Source: Streptomyces tendae (GTDB taxonomy: Bacteria > Actinomycetota > Actinomycetes > Streptomycetales > Streptomycetaceae). From it: DNA of 64,000 nt. Location of the stretch: NCBI RefSeq assembly GCF_014650435.1, contig NZ_BMUY01000004.1:124001-188000 (forward strand), read 5' to 3'. Numbering within the stretch: position 1 is the stretch's first letter; each line of letters opens with the position of its first letter. The position numbers and the translations under genes were made by a program. Of this stretch, positions 15,360-24,115 are shown piece by piece. The notes under the pieces were generated by a model that saw only the letters and a program-made list of their open reading frames with translations, had not been told where the DNA came from and ran no database searches.

Positions 15360-17150
15360 ATGTCACAGACGGACGGAACGCCCCGGGAGCTGCGCAGCCG
15401 GGCCTGGTGGGACAACTCGGCCAACCCCGAGATGACCGCCCTGTATCTCGAGCGGTTCCTGAACTACGGCCTGACGGCGGCGGAACTCCAGTCGGGGCGG
15501 CCGATCATCGGCATCGCCCAGGCGGGCAACGACCTGGTCCCCTGCAATCGGCACCATCTCGGCCTCGCCGACCGGGTCAAGGACGGGGTCAGGGACGGTG
15601 GCGGGATCCCGTTCGAGTTCCCGGTCCATCCGTTGCAGGAGACGGGCAAGCGCCCCACCGCGGCGCTCGACCGCAACCTCGCCTATCTCGGGCTGGTCGA
15701 GGTCCTCTACGGATATCCGCTCGACGGCGTGGTCCTGACGACGGGCTGTGACAAGACCACCCCCGCGTGCCTGATGGCGGCGGCGACGGTGAACCTCCCG
15801 GCGATCGTCCTGTCCGGCGGTCCCATGCTCAACGGCTACCACAACGGGATGCGGACCGGCTCGGGACTGGTGATCTGGCAGTCGAAGCGACTGCTCGCCA
15901 GTGGGGAGATCGACTACGCCGAGTACATGGCGCGCGTCACCGCCTCCGCACCCAGCACCGGGCACTGCAACACGATGGGCACCGCGCTGTCGATGAACAG
16001 TCTGGCGGAGGCCCTGGGCATGTCCCTCCCCGGCTGCGCCGCCATCCCGGCCCCGTACGCGGAGCGGGCGCAGATGGCCTACGACACGGGCCGCCGGGCG
16101 GTGGACGTGGTGCGTGAGGATCTGACCCCGCGCAAGGTCATGACCCGGCATGCCTTCGAGAACGCGATCGTCGTCGCGTCGGCCATCGCCGCGTCGACCA
16201 ACGCGCCCATCCACGTCAACGCCATCGCGCGTCATGTGGGGGTGGAGCTGTCCAACGAGGACTGGCAGCGCGTGGGCCGCGACATCCCGGTGCTGGTGAA
16301 CCTCGCCCCGGCGGGCGAGTACCTCGGCGAGGACTTCCATCGCGCCGGCGGGGTCCCGGCGGTCATGCGGTCGCTGCTGGCGGCGGGGCACCTGCACGGT
16401 GACGCGGTGACGGTCTCGGGCGGTACCGTGGCCGAGAACCTGCAGGGCGCCCCGTCCGCCGACCCGGCGGTCATCCGCCCCATCGAGGATCCCGTGACCG
16501 CACGGGGCGGACTCCTCGTCATGAGCGGGAACCTGTTCGATTCCGCGATCATGAAGACGTCGGTGATCACCGACGACTTCCGGTCCCGTCGTCTGCCGGG
16601 CCCCGACGACACGTCCGTCTTCGAGTTCCGGGCGATCGTCTTCGACGGCCCCGAGGACTACCACGCCCGCATCGAGGACCCGGAACTGGACATCGACCAG
16701 GACTGCATCCTCGTCATCCGCTACACGGGGCCGGTCGGATACCCGGGCTCCGCCGAGGTCGTGAACATGGAGCTTCCCGCCTCGCTGAGCCGCCGGGGCC
16801 TCACCGCGCTGCCCGCCCTGGGGGACGGTCGCCAGAGCGGTACGTCGGACGCGCCGTCCATCCTCAACGCCAGCCCCGAGGCGGCGGTCGGCGGCAACCT
16901 CGCCGTCCTGCGCACCGGTGACCGCATCCGCATCGACCTGGACCGAGCACGTGTCGACGTCCTCCTGCCGGACGAGGAGATCTCCGAGCGGATGGCCCGG
17001 CACGAACCTCCGGCGCTGGAGCACCAGACGCCGTGGCAGGAGATCTACCGTGCGACGGTCGGTCAGCTGGACAGCGGCGGCTGCCTCGAGCTCGCCGTCA
17101 CCTACCAGGACCTCGTCCACACCAAGGGGATTCCGCGTGACTCGCACTGA
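15360..17150 (+). CDS. IlvD/Edd family dehydratase, probable sugar-acid dehydratase
   Basis: A 596-residue iron-sulfur dehydratase. Conserved cysteines appear in NDLVPCNRHHLG, TTGCDKTTPACL and STGHCNTMGTA, and the lysine of GCDKTTP is the likely Mg-associated residue. The overall match is to the arabinonate/xylonate dehydratase branch rather than to IlvD, which is supported by the absence of branched-chain amino acid genes and by a coupled 2-hydroxyacid dehydrogenase. The reaction would turn an aldonic acid into a 2-keto-3-deoxy acid in the cytoplasm. The actual substrate is not evident. Confidence 0.87.
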   Translation: MSQTDGTPRELRSRAWWDNSANPEMTALYLERFLNYGLTAAELQSGRPIIGIAQAGNDLVPCNRHHLGLADRVKDGVRDGGGIPFEFPVHPLQETGKRPTAALDRNLAYLGLVEVLYGYPLDGVVLTTGCDKTTPACLMAAATVNLPAIVLSGGPMLNGYHNGMRTGSGLVIWQSKRLLASGEIDYAEYMARVTASAPSTGHCNTMGTALSMNSLAEALGMSLPGCAAIPAPYAERAQMAYDTGRRAVDVVREDLTPRKVMTRHAFENAIVVASAIAASTNAPIHVNAIARHVGVELSNEDWQRVGRDIPVLVNLAPAGEYLGEDFHRAGGVPAVMRSLLAAGHLHGDAVTVSGGTVAENLQGAPSADPAVIRPIEDPVTARGGLLVMSGNLFDSAIMKTSVITDDFRSRRLPGPDDTSVFEFRAIVFDGPEDYHARIEDPELDIDQDCILVIRYTGPVGYPGSAEVVNMELPASLSRRGLTALPALGDGRQSGTSDAPSILNASPEAAVGGNLAVLRTGDRIRIDLDRARVDVLLPDEEISERMARHEPPALEHQTPWQEIYRATVGQLDSGGCLELAVTYQDLVHTKGIPRDSH

Positions 17151-18141
17151 CCCCGGCCGAACGGTTCTGATCGCCGACTCCGACTTCGGCGACGTGGACA
17201 TCGAACGCGCGATCGTCGAAGGCGCCGGGCTCCGGCTCGTCGCCGCGCAGTGCAAGAGCGAGGACGAGGTGATCGAGGCGGGCAGGGAGGCAGGGGGCAT
17301 CCTGACCCAGTACGCGCGCGTCGGTTCCCGCGCCGTCGAGGCGCTGCCGCACTGCCGGGTGATCGCCCGCTACGGCACCGGCGTGGACATCGTCGACGTG
17401 GACGCCGCGACGCGGCACGGCGTCCAGGTCACGAACGCGCCCAACGACTGGTGCGCCGACGAGGTCGCCGACCATGCCGTGGCGCTGTGGCTCGCGGCGG
17501 CTCGCAAGATCTGCCGTTACGACGGGGCCACGCGCCGGGGCGAATGGCACTGGAAGACGGGACGGCCCGTCCACAGGCTCAGGGGGCAGGTGCTGGGCCT
17601 GCTGTCCTTCGGCGTCATCGCGCGGCTCGTCGCCGAGCGGGCGAGAGCGTTCGGTGTCGAGGTGTGGGCGCACGACCCGTTCGTCGACGAGTCCGAGATC
17701 CGCGCCCGCCAGGTCCGGCCGGTGTCCTTCGACGACCTGGTGGAGGGTGTCGACCACCTGGTGGTCCAGGCACCGCTCACCCCGCAGACGCACCACACCT
17801 TCGACCGTGCGACGCTCCGCCGGATGAAGCCGACCGCCCTCCTCGTCAACACGGCACGCGGGCCGATCGTGGCGGACGCGGCACTGTACGAGGCGCTGAC
17901 CGAGGGGTGGATCGCCGGCGCGGCGTTGGACGACCTCGAGGAGGAACCCGCGAAGCAGCGCGACTGGCAGCCGGGCAACCCCCTCTTCGAACTGCCCAAC
18001 GTCATCGTCACCCCGCACGCCGCCTATTACTCGGAGGAAGCCATCGGCACCGTCCGCACCGTCGCGGCGGAGGAGGCCGTAAGGGTCCTGACGGGGGAGC
18101 CTGCGCGGTACCCCGTCAACGAGCTGAGCGCGGGCGGGTGA
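17137..18141 (+). CDS. D-isomer-specific 2-hydroxyacid dehydrogenase (CtBP-like)
   Basis: A 334-residue NAD-dependent dehydrogenase. The catalytic arginine lies in LVNTARGPIVAD, the glutamate in the DDLEEEP segment, and the histidine in VTPHAAYYSEEA. The cofactor region reads LRGQVLGLLSFGVIARLVAE, typical of the C-terminal-binding-protein branch. The start is GTG 17137, with AAGGGG seven bases upstream, and overlaps the dehydratase gene by 14 bases, so the two are coupled. It may reduce the 2-keto product of the dehydratase or a downstream 2-oxo acid; this is inferred from linkage. Confidence 0.87.
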   Translation: MTRTDPGRTVLIADSDFGDVDIERAIVEGAGLRLVAAQCKSEDEVIEAGREAGGILTQYARVGSRAVEALPHCRVIARYGTGVDIVDVDAATRHGVQVTNAPNDWCADEVADHAVALWLAAARKICRYDGATRRGEWHWKTGRPVHRLRGQVLGLLSFGVIARLVAERARAFGVEVWAHDPFVDESEIRARQVRPVSFDDLVEGVDHLVVQAPLTPQTHHTFDRATLRRMKPTALLVNTARGPIVADAALYEALTEGWIAGAALDDLEEEPAKQRDWQPGNPLFELPNVIVTPHAAYYSEEAIGTVRTVAAEEAVRVLTGEPARYPVNELSAGG

Positions 18142-18258
18142 ACTCGTTCCCCACGTGTTCACGGCCGGTTCGGGTGATCGGCGTCGGCGCCCTCGAAGCG
18201 CACCGGGTGCTCGGTGCTCCCGGCACGGGCGGATTCGGGACCGATCGCGCGCACCGCA

Positions 18259-18294
18259 CCCCGGGCAGCGGCGCGTGCGGCACGCTGCCCGGGG
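18259..18294. terminator. Bidirectional terminator hairpin
   Basis: A perfect 12-bp stem, CCCCGGGCAGCG (18259-18270) and CGCTGCCCGGGG (18283-18294), with a 12-base loop, between two convergent genes. There is no T-run, as is common for Streptomyces terminators. Confidence 0.7.
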
Positions 18295-18324
18295 GCGTTC
18301 GTCGGCCGACCGGTCAGGGACGGC

Positions 18325-20214
18325 TCACTGGGTGTCCCCGTCGGGCAGCGGGTACGGGAAGTCGGCGGTCACGCCGATCTTGTCGTACTCCATCTTCGAC
18401 TTGTCGTACCCGTCCTCCCAGTTGGCGTTCTCGACGTCGTTGCACTGGTAGCTCTGGTACGACTGGTCGGTGGTCTTGCCTACCTCGATGTCCTCGAAGG
18501 TGAAGCCGCAGCCGCCGGCGTCCATGTGGATGCCCCGGGTGCCGCTGTCGGGCATCGACTCGTCCGGGATCACGTCGCCGATGACCATCTGGCGGACGTG
18601 GTTGTCCATCGGGTACGGCTCGACGTTGTTGACGCCGTAGGTGTAGAAGGCGCCCATGTCGCCGCTGTCCAGGCCGGCTTCGTCGATGCGCAGGTACTCG
18701 AAGGTGTTGTTGCGGGCGTAGTTGTCCTTGAGGGCCACCTCGGGGCGCACCTCGAGGCTGATGCCGTAGCGGGCGCTGTGCTTGACGTGGCTGTGGCTGA
18801 CGGTGTTGTTCCCGGTGTTCATCAGCTCGATGCCGGAGGCGTCGCCGGGGTTCAGCTCACCGTAGTGGGTGATGTAGTTGTTGGTCAGCAGGTGGCCGTT
18901 GGAGGTGTTTCCCTCGCCCGGGTAGGGGCCCTCGACCTTGATGCCGTCGGCGCCGATGTTCTCCAGCAGGCTGTCGCGGACCGTCAGGTGGTCGTTGGCG
19001 GCCAGCGCGTAGACGGCGTGGTAGCCGGTGTCGGAGATCTTCAGCCGGGACAGGGTGACGTCCTTGCTGTTGGTGAGGGTGACGGCGCCGAAGCGGTTGC
19101 GCGGCATCTCGATCTGCCGGTCGTACTCCGGGTACTTGTGCACCTCGCCGGAGTCGCCGTCGCTGATCCAGCCGTTGCGGTACCAGTCGACGAAGTCGCT
19201 GTACTGCAGGGCGAGTCCGTCCAGGGTGATGCCCTCCACGCGCCGGTCGGGGTCGGCGCCTGACAGGTCGAACAGGGTCTTGACCGTGGGGCGCAGCACG
19301 GTGACGTCGTCGATGTCGCCGCGCGGCTTGTAGTACAGCTGGCCCTTCTTGAAGTCCAGGTAGTACTCGCCCGCCTGGTCCAGGAAGTCGAGCGAGTTCT
19401 GCAGGAAGTAGCGCGAGCCGCCGCCGGAGTTGTTGAGCGCGTAGCGGGTCCAGTACTTGAGCGTCATCTGGTTCTTGGCGGGGTTCCAGTCCCGGATCGG
19501 GACCGTGTCGGTGAACCAGCTCCAGCTGCCGCCGGACCAGACCACCGCCTGGGCGTTGCTGAGGTCCCAGCTCGCGTCCCAGTCACCGGGGTTGGAGTAC
19601 AGCCACTGGTGGACGGCCTCCTTCTCCGGTTCCGGCAGGGTGGACGTGAGGTACGGGGCCCACTCGTCGTCGGACTTGCGGTTGGGGTAGCGGGCGGTGG
19701 TGGCGCGGGTGCCGTCCTCGAAGAGGGTGTAGAAGGGGCTGTCCGTGCCGACGTCGGCGCGGTAGACGCCGTCCTTGTACTCCTCCCAGCCGGTCACCGG
19801 CTGGGCGCCCGTCACGCGGGCCTTGCCGGGACCGTCGTAGGAGCGGTAGACGACCTGGTGGCCGCCGCTGCCCGAGTCGCGGTCGTCGAGCTCGACGGTG
19901 CGGTTCAGCGGGTAGTCGCCGGCACGCAGGTTGACGTGGATGTCGCAGCGCATCCGGCCGGGTCGGTTCAGGCCCTTGTCGCGGATGTGGTCGCGGGCCT
20001 TCTCGATGGTCTTGAACGGCTTGCTCTTGGTCCCCTTGGCCTTGTCGCTGCCGTCGGGGGACACGAACAGCTCGGTGGCCTTGCAGCCGGCGGCCTGGGC
20101 GCTCGCGTCGGGCGGGTCCAGGGTCGCGCCGCCGACCAGCAGGGCGCCGGCCGCGAGCAGCAGGGGCAGTCGTCTGGTCCTTCGTCGTACTGGTCGTACC
20201 TGTGTAGTGGGCAC
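18325..20214 (-). CDS. Secreted right-handed parallel beta-helix protein
   Basis: A 629-residue exported protein. The basic leader RPVRRRTRRLPLLLAAGALL and an Ala-X-Ala-type site near residue 41 indicate secretion. The mature protein opens with LFVSPDGSDKAKGTKSKPFK and TIEKARDHI, the standard first turn of pectate-lyase-like beta-helices, and continues with many short repeats such as VTLSRLKISDTGYHAVYAL and NNYITHYGE. These proteins usually cut or bind uronic-acid or deoxy-sugar polymers. The GTG start has the strong site AAGGAG. A paralogue-like but longer protein is at 32907-35573. Substrate unknown. Confidence 0.82.
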   Translation of the reverse strand: MPTTQVRPVRRRTRRLPLLLAAGALLVGGATLDPPDASAQAAGCKATELFVSPDGSDKAKGTKSKPFKTIEKARDHIRDKGLNRPGRMRCDIHVNLRAGDYPLNRTVELDDRDSGSGGHQVVYRSYDGPGKARVTGAQPVTGWEEYKDGVYRADVGTDSPFYTLFEDGTRATTARYPNRKSDDEWAPYLTSTLPEPEKEAVHQWLYSNPGDWDASWDLSNAQAVVWSGGSWSWFTDTVPIRDWNPAKNQMTLKYWTRYALNNSGGGSRYFLQNSLDFLDQAGEYYLDFKKGQLYYKPRGDIDDVTVLRPTVKTLFDLSGADPDRRVEGITLDGLALQYSDFVDWYRNGWISDGDSGEVHKYPEYDRQIEMPRNRFGAVTLTNSKDVTLSRLKISDTGYHAVYALAANDHLTVRDSLLENIGADGIKVEGPYPGEGNTSNGHLLTNNYITHYGELNPGDASGIELMNTGNNTVSHSHVKHSARYGISLEVRPEVALKDNYARNNTFEYLRIDEAGLDSGDMGAFYTYGVNNVEPYPMDNHVRQMVIGDVIPDESMPDSGTRGIHMDAGGCGFTFEDIEVGKTTDQSYQSYQCNDVENANWEDGYDKSKMEYDKIGVTADFPYPLPDGDTQ

Positions 20215-20747
20215 GAGGTCTCCTTGGCGCGTGGGGTGCGTGATGTCGTGGTCCGGATCCCTGTGGTCCGGCCGGTGGGTTCCGTGCCGTCACGAGCGCT
20301 GATGCCGCGCGGGCTCGTGTTCCTGGTCCGGGGGCGTCGGCGTCGTCCAGCGGCTCGCGTCGGCCGCCGACGGGCCCGAAGCCCGCAGGAGGCGGGGCCC
20401 GCCCCTGGGGTGCTCGCTCGGGCGGAACACTCGCGCGGCATCGCCGTACATGACTAGTGGGTCACTGATCGAGCAACGATAGTTAATATGTTCATGCCGT
20501 GGTGTCGTCAATACACAAGGCTGAACCTGAAATTGATGATGTGAGGGACGACGAACGCGCGACCCCTGAGTCATAAGTCAATGCATTCCAGGAAGCTTGG
20601 TGCCATGACCGATCCCGGCCTGCCGGCATTTCCCCAGCTCGGCGCGGAAGATCGGACGGCCCTGACAAACCTCGCCCGGCGGCTCACCTGCCCGACCGGT
20701 CCGGGGCCGCCACCGGTCCCGGACGGTGAAGCGAGCGGGCCGCCGCC
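20215..20747. other. 533-bp non-coding stretch: long leader and promoter of the beta-helix gene
   Basis: No convincing gene is seen. It contains a good leftward promoter (20483-20511) about 270 bases before the beta-helix start, leaving a long GC-rich leader, and an AT-rich patch at 20450-20600. On the minus strand at 20576-20567 it reads TTATGACTCA, identical to the last ten bases of the GntR-type site at 36481-36509. A short rightward frame from 20605 has no family features and poor support. Confidence 0.6.
20483..20511 (-). promoter_or_regulatory. Sigma-70-type promoter of the beta-helix gene
   Basis: On the minus strand TTGACG (20511-20506) and TATTAA (20488-20483) are separated by exactly 17 bases. 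This is one of the best consensus matches in the window and lies in a local AT-rich patch. Transcription toward 20214 would leave a leader of roughly 260 bases. Confidence 0.6.
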
Positions 20748-21530
20748 TCAGTCCGCCCCACCCATCCGTCGTACGACACCCTTGATGAGCGCGGCGAGCG
20801 CCGCCACCCGCTCGGGTGTGGCCTGGGACTTGAGCAGCGAGGAGCTGACGGCGAAGGGCCGGCTGCCGGTCGGCAGTCCGGGCACGGCCGCCGCGACGCA
20901 GACGATGCCCTCGGCGGTCTCCTGGTCGTCGACGGCGTGACCGGCCGAGCGTGTGTCGCGCACGGCCGCGAGCAGGGCGTCGAGGGTCGTGATCGACCAG
21001 GGCGTGCGGGCCTCGAACGGCTCACGGTCCGCGAGCAGTTCACGCACCCCGGCCTCGTCCAGGCCGGCCAGCATGGCCTTGCCCAGCGCCGTGCAGGTGG
21101 CCGGGAGCCTCGCCCCCGCCCTGCTGGTGAGGCGCATCAGGACGGTGCCCTCGTGCACCGCCAGGTAGACGACGTCCGTGCCTTCCATGGTGGCCAGTTG
21201 GAGCGTCTCCTCGCGGTCGCCCAGGCGGCCCACCTGTTCCCGGAAGGCGCGTACCGGGTCGAGGGCGTCCAGGTAGGACTGGGCGAGCCCCAGCAGCCCG
21301 GGTCCGAGGGCGAAGCCGCCCTCCACGGCCCGGACGAGTCGCCGTTCGTGCAGGGCCGCGCAGATGTTGACGACGGAGGCGCGCGGTATGCCGCCCGCGG
21401 CGGCGGCCAGTTGGGCGGGCGACAGCGCGCGACCGCGGGCGTCCGCCAGCGCGTCGAGGATCGCGCCCGCCCGCAGCACGGCCGGCGCCGGTGCGGCACT
21501 GGCCCATACCGATCCGTCCCGAGTACTCAT
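20748..21530 (-). CDS. IclR family transcriptional regulator
   Basis: A 260-residue regulator with an N-terminal winged helix (about residues 15-75; RALSPAQLAAAAGGIPRASV) and a C-terminal IclR effector domain (VYLAVHEGTVLMRLTSRAG; ATCTALGKAMLAGL). ATG 21530. It diverges from the FAH-type hydrolase gene at 21807, the first gene of the rightward deoxy-sugar operon, and the spacer holds inverted TTGTCA-type sequences. It probably represses or activates that operon in response to a sugar acid, as is usual for the family. Confidence 0.9.
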   Translation of the reverse strand: MSTRDGSVWASAAPAPAVLRAGAILDALADARGRALSPAQLAAAAGGIPRASVVNICAALHERRLVRAVEGGFALGPGLLGLAQSYLDALDPVRAFREQVGRLGDREETLQLATMEGTDVVYLAVHEGTVLMRLTSRAGARLPATCTALGKAMLAGLDEAGVRELLADREPFEARTPWSITTLDALLAAVRDTRSAGHAVDDQETAEGIVCVAAAVPGLPTGSRPFAVSSSLLKSQATPERVAALAALIKGVVRRMGGAD

Positions 21531-21544
21531 GGCGCCACACCTTA

Positions 21545-21607
21545 GTTGTCAGCCTGTTGACAGGTAAAGCGGTCCATTGACAACAAGCGGTGCCGTACAC
21601 CGATACT
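21545..21607 (+). promoter_or_regulatory. Divergent control region with IclR-type inverted repeats and promoter
   Basis: GTTGTCA (21545-21551) is repeated in inverse as TGACAAC (21578-21584), with the near-palindrome CTGTTGACAG (21554-21563) between them. A rightward promoter can be read as TTGACA (21577-21582), 19 bases, GATACT (21602-21607), so one arm of the repeat overlaps the -35. The repeats are the best candidates for IclR binding sites. Confidence 0.5.
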
Positions 21608-21806
21608 GGGCCCACCAGCCCGGAGCGGCGGCGCCACGACGGCGCCGGTCACCGCGGACGCCCGCGCACGCCCCGGAATCGGCTCCCGTCCCGTCATGGC
21701 GACCACCACCTCCGCTCTCTCCGCACCCGGCCGACCGGCCGGGCCAAGCGTGTGCGGCGCGGCGGACACCTCGGCCCGCCGGGGCCTCGACCAAGGAAAG
21801 CGGCAC

Positions 21807-22685
21807 ATGAAACTCGTACGGCTCGGAGACCCCGGGCGGGAACGTCCCGCCGTCATCGACGACCGGGGCGTCACCCGGGACCTCTCCTCGCTCACCTCCG
21901 ACATCGACGGCGCCTTCCTCGCCGCGGACGGCATCGCCCGCACCCGGCGGGCGCTGGCCGAGGACGCACTGCCGGTGCTGGCGGCCGAGGGGCTGCGCTT
22001 CGGGCCGCCCGTCGCCCGGCCCGGCGCGGTGGTCTGCGTCGGCCAGAACTACGCGGCGCACGCGGCGGAGTCCGGCAGCGAGCCGCCGTCGCGTCCGGTG
22101 ATCTTCTTCAAGCCCCCCAACACGGTGGTCGGCCCGCACGACGACGTGGAGATCCCGCGCGGCTCCGCCAGGACGGACTGGGAGGTCGAACTCGCCGTCG
22201 TCATCGGCCGGACGGCGCGGTACCTGGACTCCCCCGAGCAGGCCCTGGACCACGTGGCCGGCTACGCGGTGTCCAACGACGTGTCCGAGCGCGACTTCCA
22301 GCTGGAGCACTCCGGCGGCCAGTGGTCCAAGGGCAAGTCCTGCGCCACGTTCAACCCGCTCGGCCCGTTCCTGGTTCCGGCCGACGAGGTGCCCGACGTC
22401 CAAGGTCTGCGGCTGCGCTCCTTCGTCAACGGCGAGCCGCGGCAGGACTCCCGCACCGCGGACATGATCTTCTCCGTCGCGCAGATCGTGTACGACCTGA
22501 GCCAGTACCTGGTGCTGGATCCGGGGGACGTCATCAACACCGGCACCCCGGAGGGTGTCGCCCTGTCCGGCCGCTTTCCCTACCTGAAGCCCGGTGACGC
22601 CATGGAGATCGAGATCGAAGGGCTGGGGCGTCAGCGCCAGGCACTCGTCGCCGCCGAGACCTCTTCTCAGTCATCACTTGTATGA
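21807..22685 (+). CDS. Fumarylacetoacetate hydrolase family protein, probable 2,4-diketo-3-deoxy-sugar acid hydrolase
   Basis: A 292-residue FAH-fold enzyme. Metal ligands are seen in DWEVELAVVIGR (two Glu) and GYAVSNDVSERDFQ (Asp), with substrate-loop sequences CVGQNYAAHA and DVINTGTPEGV. ATG 21807 is supported by AAGGAAAG. In the oxidative L-fucose and L-rhamnose pathways a FAH-type hydrolase splits the 2,4-diketo-3-deoxy acid into pyruvate and lactate. The neighbouring dehydratase, lactonase, dehydrogenase and SDR genes match that role. Simple acylpyruvase activity is the alternative. Confidence 0.85.
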   Translation: MKLVRLGDPGRERPAVIDDRGVTRDLSSLTSDIDGAFLAADGIARTRRALAEDALPVLAAEGLRFGPPVARPGAVVCVGQNYAAHAAESGSEPPSRPVIFFKPPNTVVGPHDDVEIPRGSARTDWEVELAVVIGRTARYLDSPEQALDHVAGYAVSNDVSERDFQLEHSGGQWSKGKSCATFNPLGPFLVPADEVPDVQGLRLRSFVNGEPRQDSRTADMIFSVAQIVYDLSQYLVLDPGDVINTGTPEGVALSGRFPYLKPGDAMEIEIEGLGRQRQALVAAETSSQSSLV

Positions 22686-22699
22686 TACGTTACGACTCA
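22671..22699 (+). promoter_or_regulatory. GntR-type operator, copy A
   Basis: A 29-base segment that matches the segment at 36481-36509 in 24 of 29 positions, including the first eight bases (TCATCACT) and the last six (GACTCA). It contains the small palindrome GTATGATAC and a -10-like TATGAT (22681-22686). It overlaps the stop of the FAH-type gene and lies upstream of the first enolase-type dehydratase gene, so it may drive an internal promoter of the operon. Confidence 0.65.
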
Positions 22700-22861
22700 A
22701 TGAGGGCAGGGTTGCGGAACTGATTCCGTCACCCGCACGACGCCCGTTCCCCTGGCCCGACGGCACGCTCCCCCCACCTCCCGCGCCTCTCGGTTCTTCC
22801 TGGCGCGGGACGGGTGGCCCGGCGGGCGGGACGGCGAGGAGAGCTCGAAGAGGGGGAGCAG

Positions 22862-24115
22862 TTGAAGATCACCGGATTCCGGAGCCTGACGACCGTGCAC
22901 CGCTGGGGGCGTCCCGTCGGGGACGCGAACGGCTTCGTCGCCCAGGGCGTCACCGAGGTCCCGGTCCTGCTGGTCGAGACCGACGGCGGCCTCACCGGAG
23001 TCGGCCTCGGCGCGCACGGCGAGGCCCGGCGGGTCTTCCCCGCCCTCGACGGGCATGATCCTCGCGCGGTCACCACGCTCTACGACCGGATGCTGGCCCA
23101 CACCTTCAAGAGCGGCCACGCCGGCACCGCCTTCGGCACCATCGGCGCCTTCGACATGGCGCTGTGGGACCTCAAGGCGAAGATGGCCGGCGAACCGCTG
23201 TGGCGCACCCTCGGCGCGGCGGACCGCTTCGTGCCCGGCTACGCGTCCGGCCTCGACATCGCGCTGGACGAGGAGGAGTTGGTCCGGCTGTACTCCGACT
23301 GGGCCGCACGCGGCTTCACCGGCGCCAAGCTCAAGGGCGGCCTGGACACCGAACGGGACGTCGGCAGGTTGCGCGCGGTCGCCGAGGTGCTGCGCGCCAA
23401 CACCCGCTCCCCCGCCCTGATGCTCGACGTCAACGAGTCCTGGGGCAGGCACCAGGCCGTACGGCTGCTCGCCCGGATCGAGGACCGTGTCGAACTCGCC
23501 TGGATCGAGGAACCGGTGCGCCGCTGGGACGCGAAGGGCCACCGGGCCGTGGGCCGGGCCTCCCGCACCGCAGTCGCCAGCGGCGAGAACCTGACGGGCC
23601 TGGAGCAGTTCCGTCCCCTGCTGGCCGCCGACGCCCTCCAGGTCGTGCAGACCGCCGGTGTCTGGGGCATCACCCACTTCCTGCGGGTGGCCACCCTCGC
23701 CCACGGCCACGACCTCCCGGTCAGCCCGGTCGGCTACCACGCCAACCCCTTGGCGCACGCGGCCGCCGCCACCCCCAACCACCTGGTCACCGAGGTGCAG
23801 GACACCGGCAGCCCGGCCGGACTCACCGTGGACCAGGCGATCGAGGACGGCGGCATCGTCCTCGGTGACGCACCGGGGCTCGGCATCACGGTCGACGAGA
23901 GCGCGCTCGCCGCCCCGGAGATGGACGCGGGCTGGGCCCGTCCCGACGGTCCGCACGTACGCCCCCGCGACGCCGGTCTGCGGCTCGTGCCCGAGTCCGG
24001 CCCGCCCGGTCGGGCCACCACCGGCTCCCCCGCGGGCACCGCCTCCGTCGCCGTGCCTGGCCCCGTCCACCGTCCCGAGCGCACCGAGCGCACCGAGAGG
24101 GAGAGCACGCCGTGA
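22862..24115 (+). CDS. Enolase-superfamily sugar-acid dehydratase (L-fuconate/L-rhamnonate type), copy 1
   Basis: A 417-residue member of the mandelate-racemase subgroup. The catalytic KxK is in FTGAKLKGGLD, metal-binding Asp in LMLDVNESWG, Glu in WIEEPVRRWD and Glu in VASGENLTGLE. The start is TTG 22862 because a purine-rich ribosome site is directly upstream and the paralogue at 36524 begins at the same residue (RITGYRSLATV versus KITGFRSLTTV). The expected reaction is dehydration of a sugar acid to the 2-keto-3-deoxy acid. The last 35 residues are a Pro/Thr-rich tail absent from the paralogue. The next gene starts on its stop (GTGA). Confidence 0.87.
   Translation: MKITGFRSLTTVHRWGRPVGDANGFVAQGVTEVPVLLVETDGGLTGVGLGAHGEARRVFPALDGHDPRAVTTLYDRMLAHTFKSGHAGTAFGTIGAFDMALWDLKAKMAGEPLWRTLGAADRFVPGYASGLDIALDEEELVRLYSDWAARGFTGAKLKGGLDTERDVGRLRAVAEVLRANTRSPALMLDVNESWGRHQAVRLLARIEDRVELAWIEEPVRRWDAKGHRAVGRASRTAVASGENLTGLEQFRPLLAADALQVVQTAGVWGITHFLRVATLAHGHDLPVSPVGYHANPLAHAAAATPNHLVTEVQDTGSPAGLTVDQAIEDGGIVLGDAPGLGITVDESALAAPEMDAGWARPDGPHVRPRDAGLRLVPESGPPGRATTGSPAGTASVAVPGPVHRPERTERTERESTP

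Noticed and set aside
20605..20940. Possible small rightward gene starting MTDPGLPAF
   Set aside because: It runs into the antisense of the IclR gene, lacks a family match and has only a weak start context.
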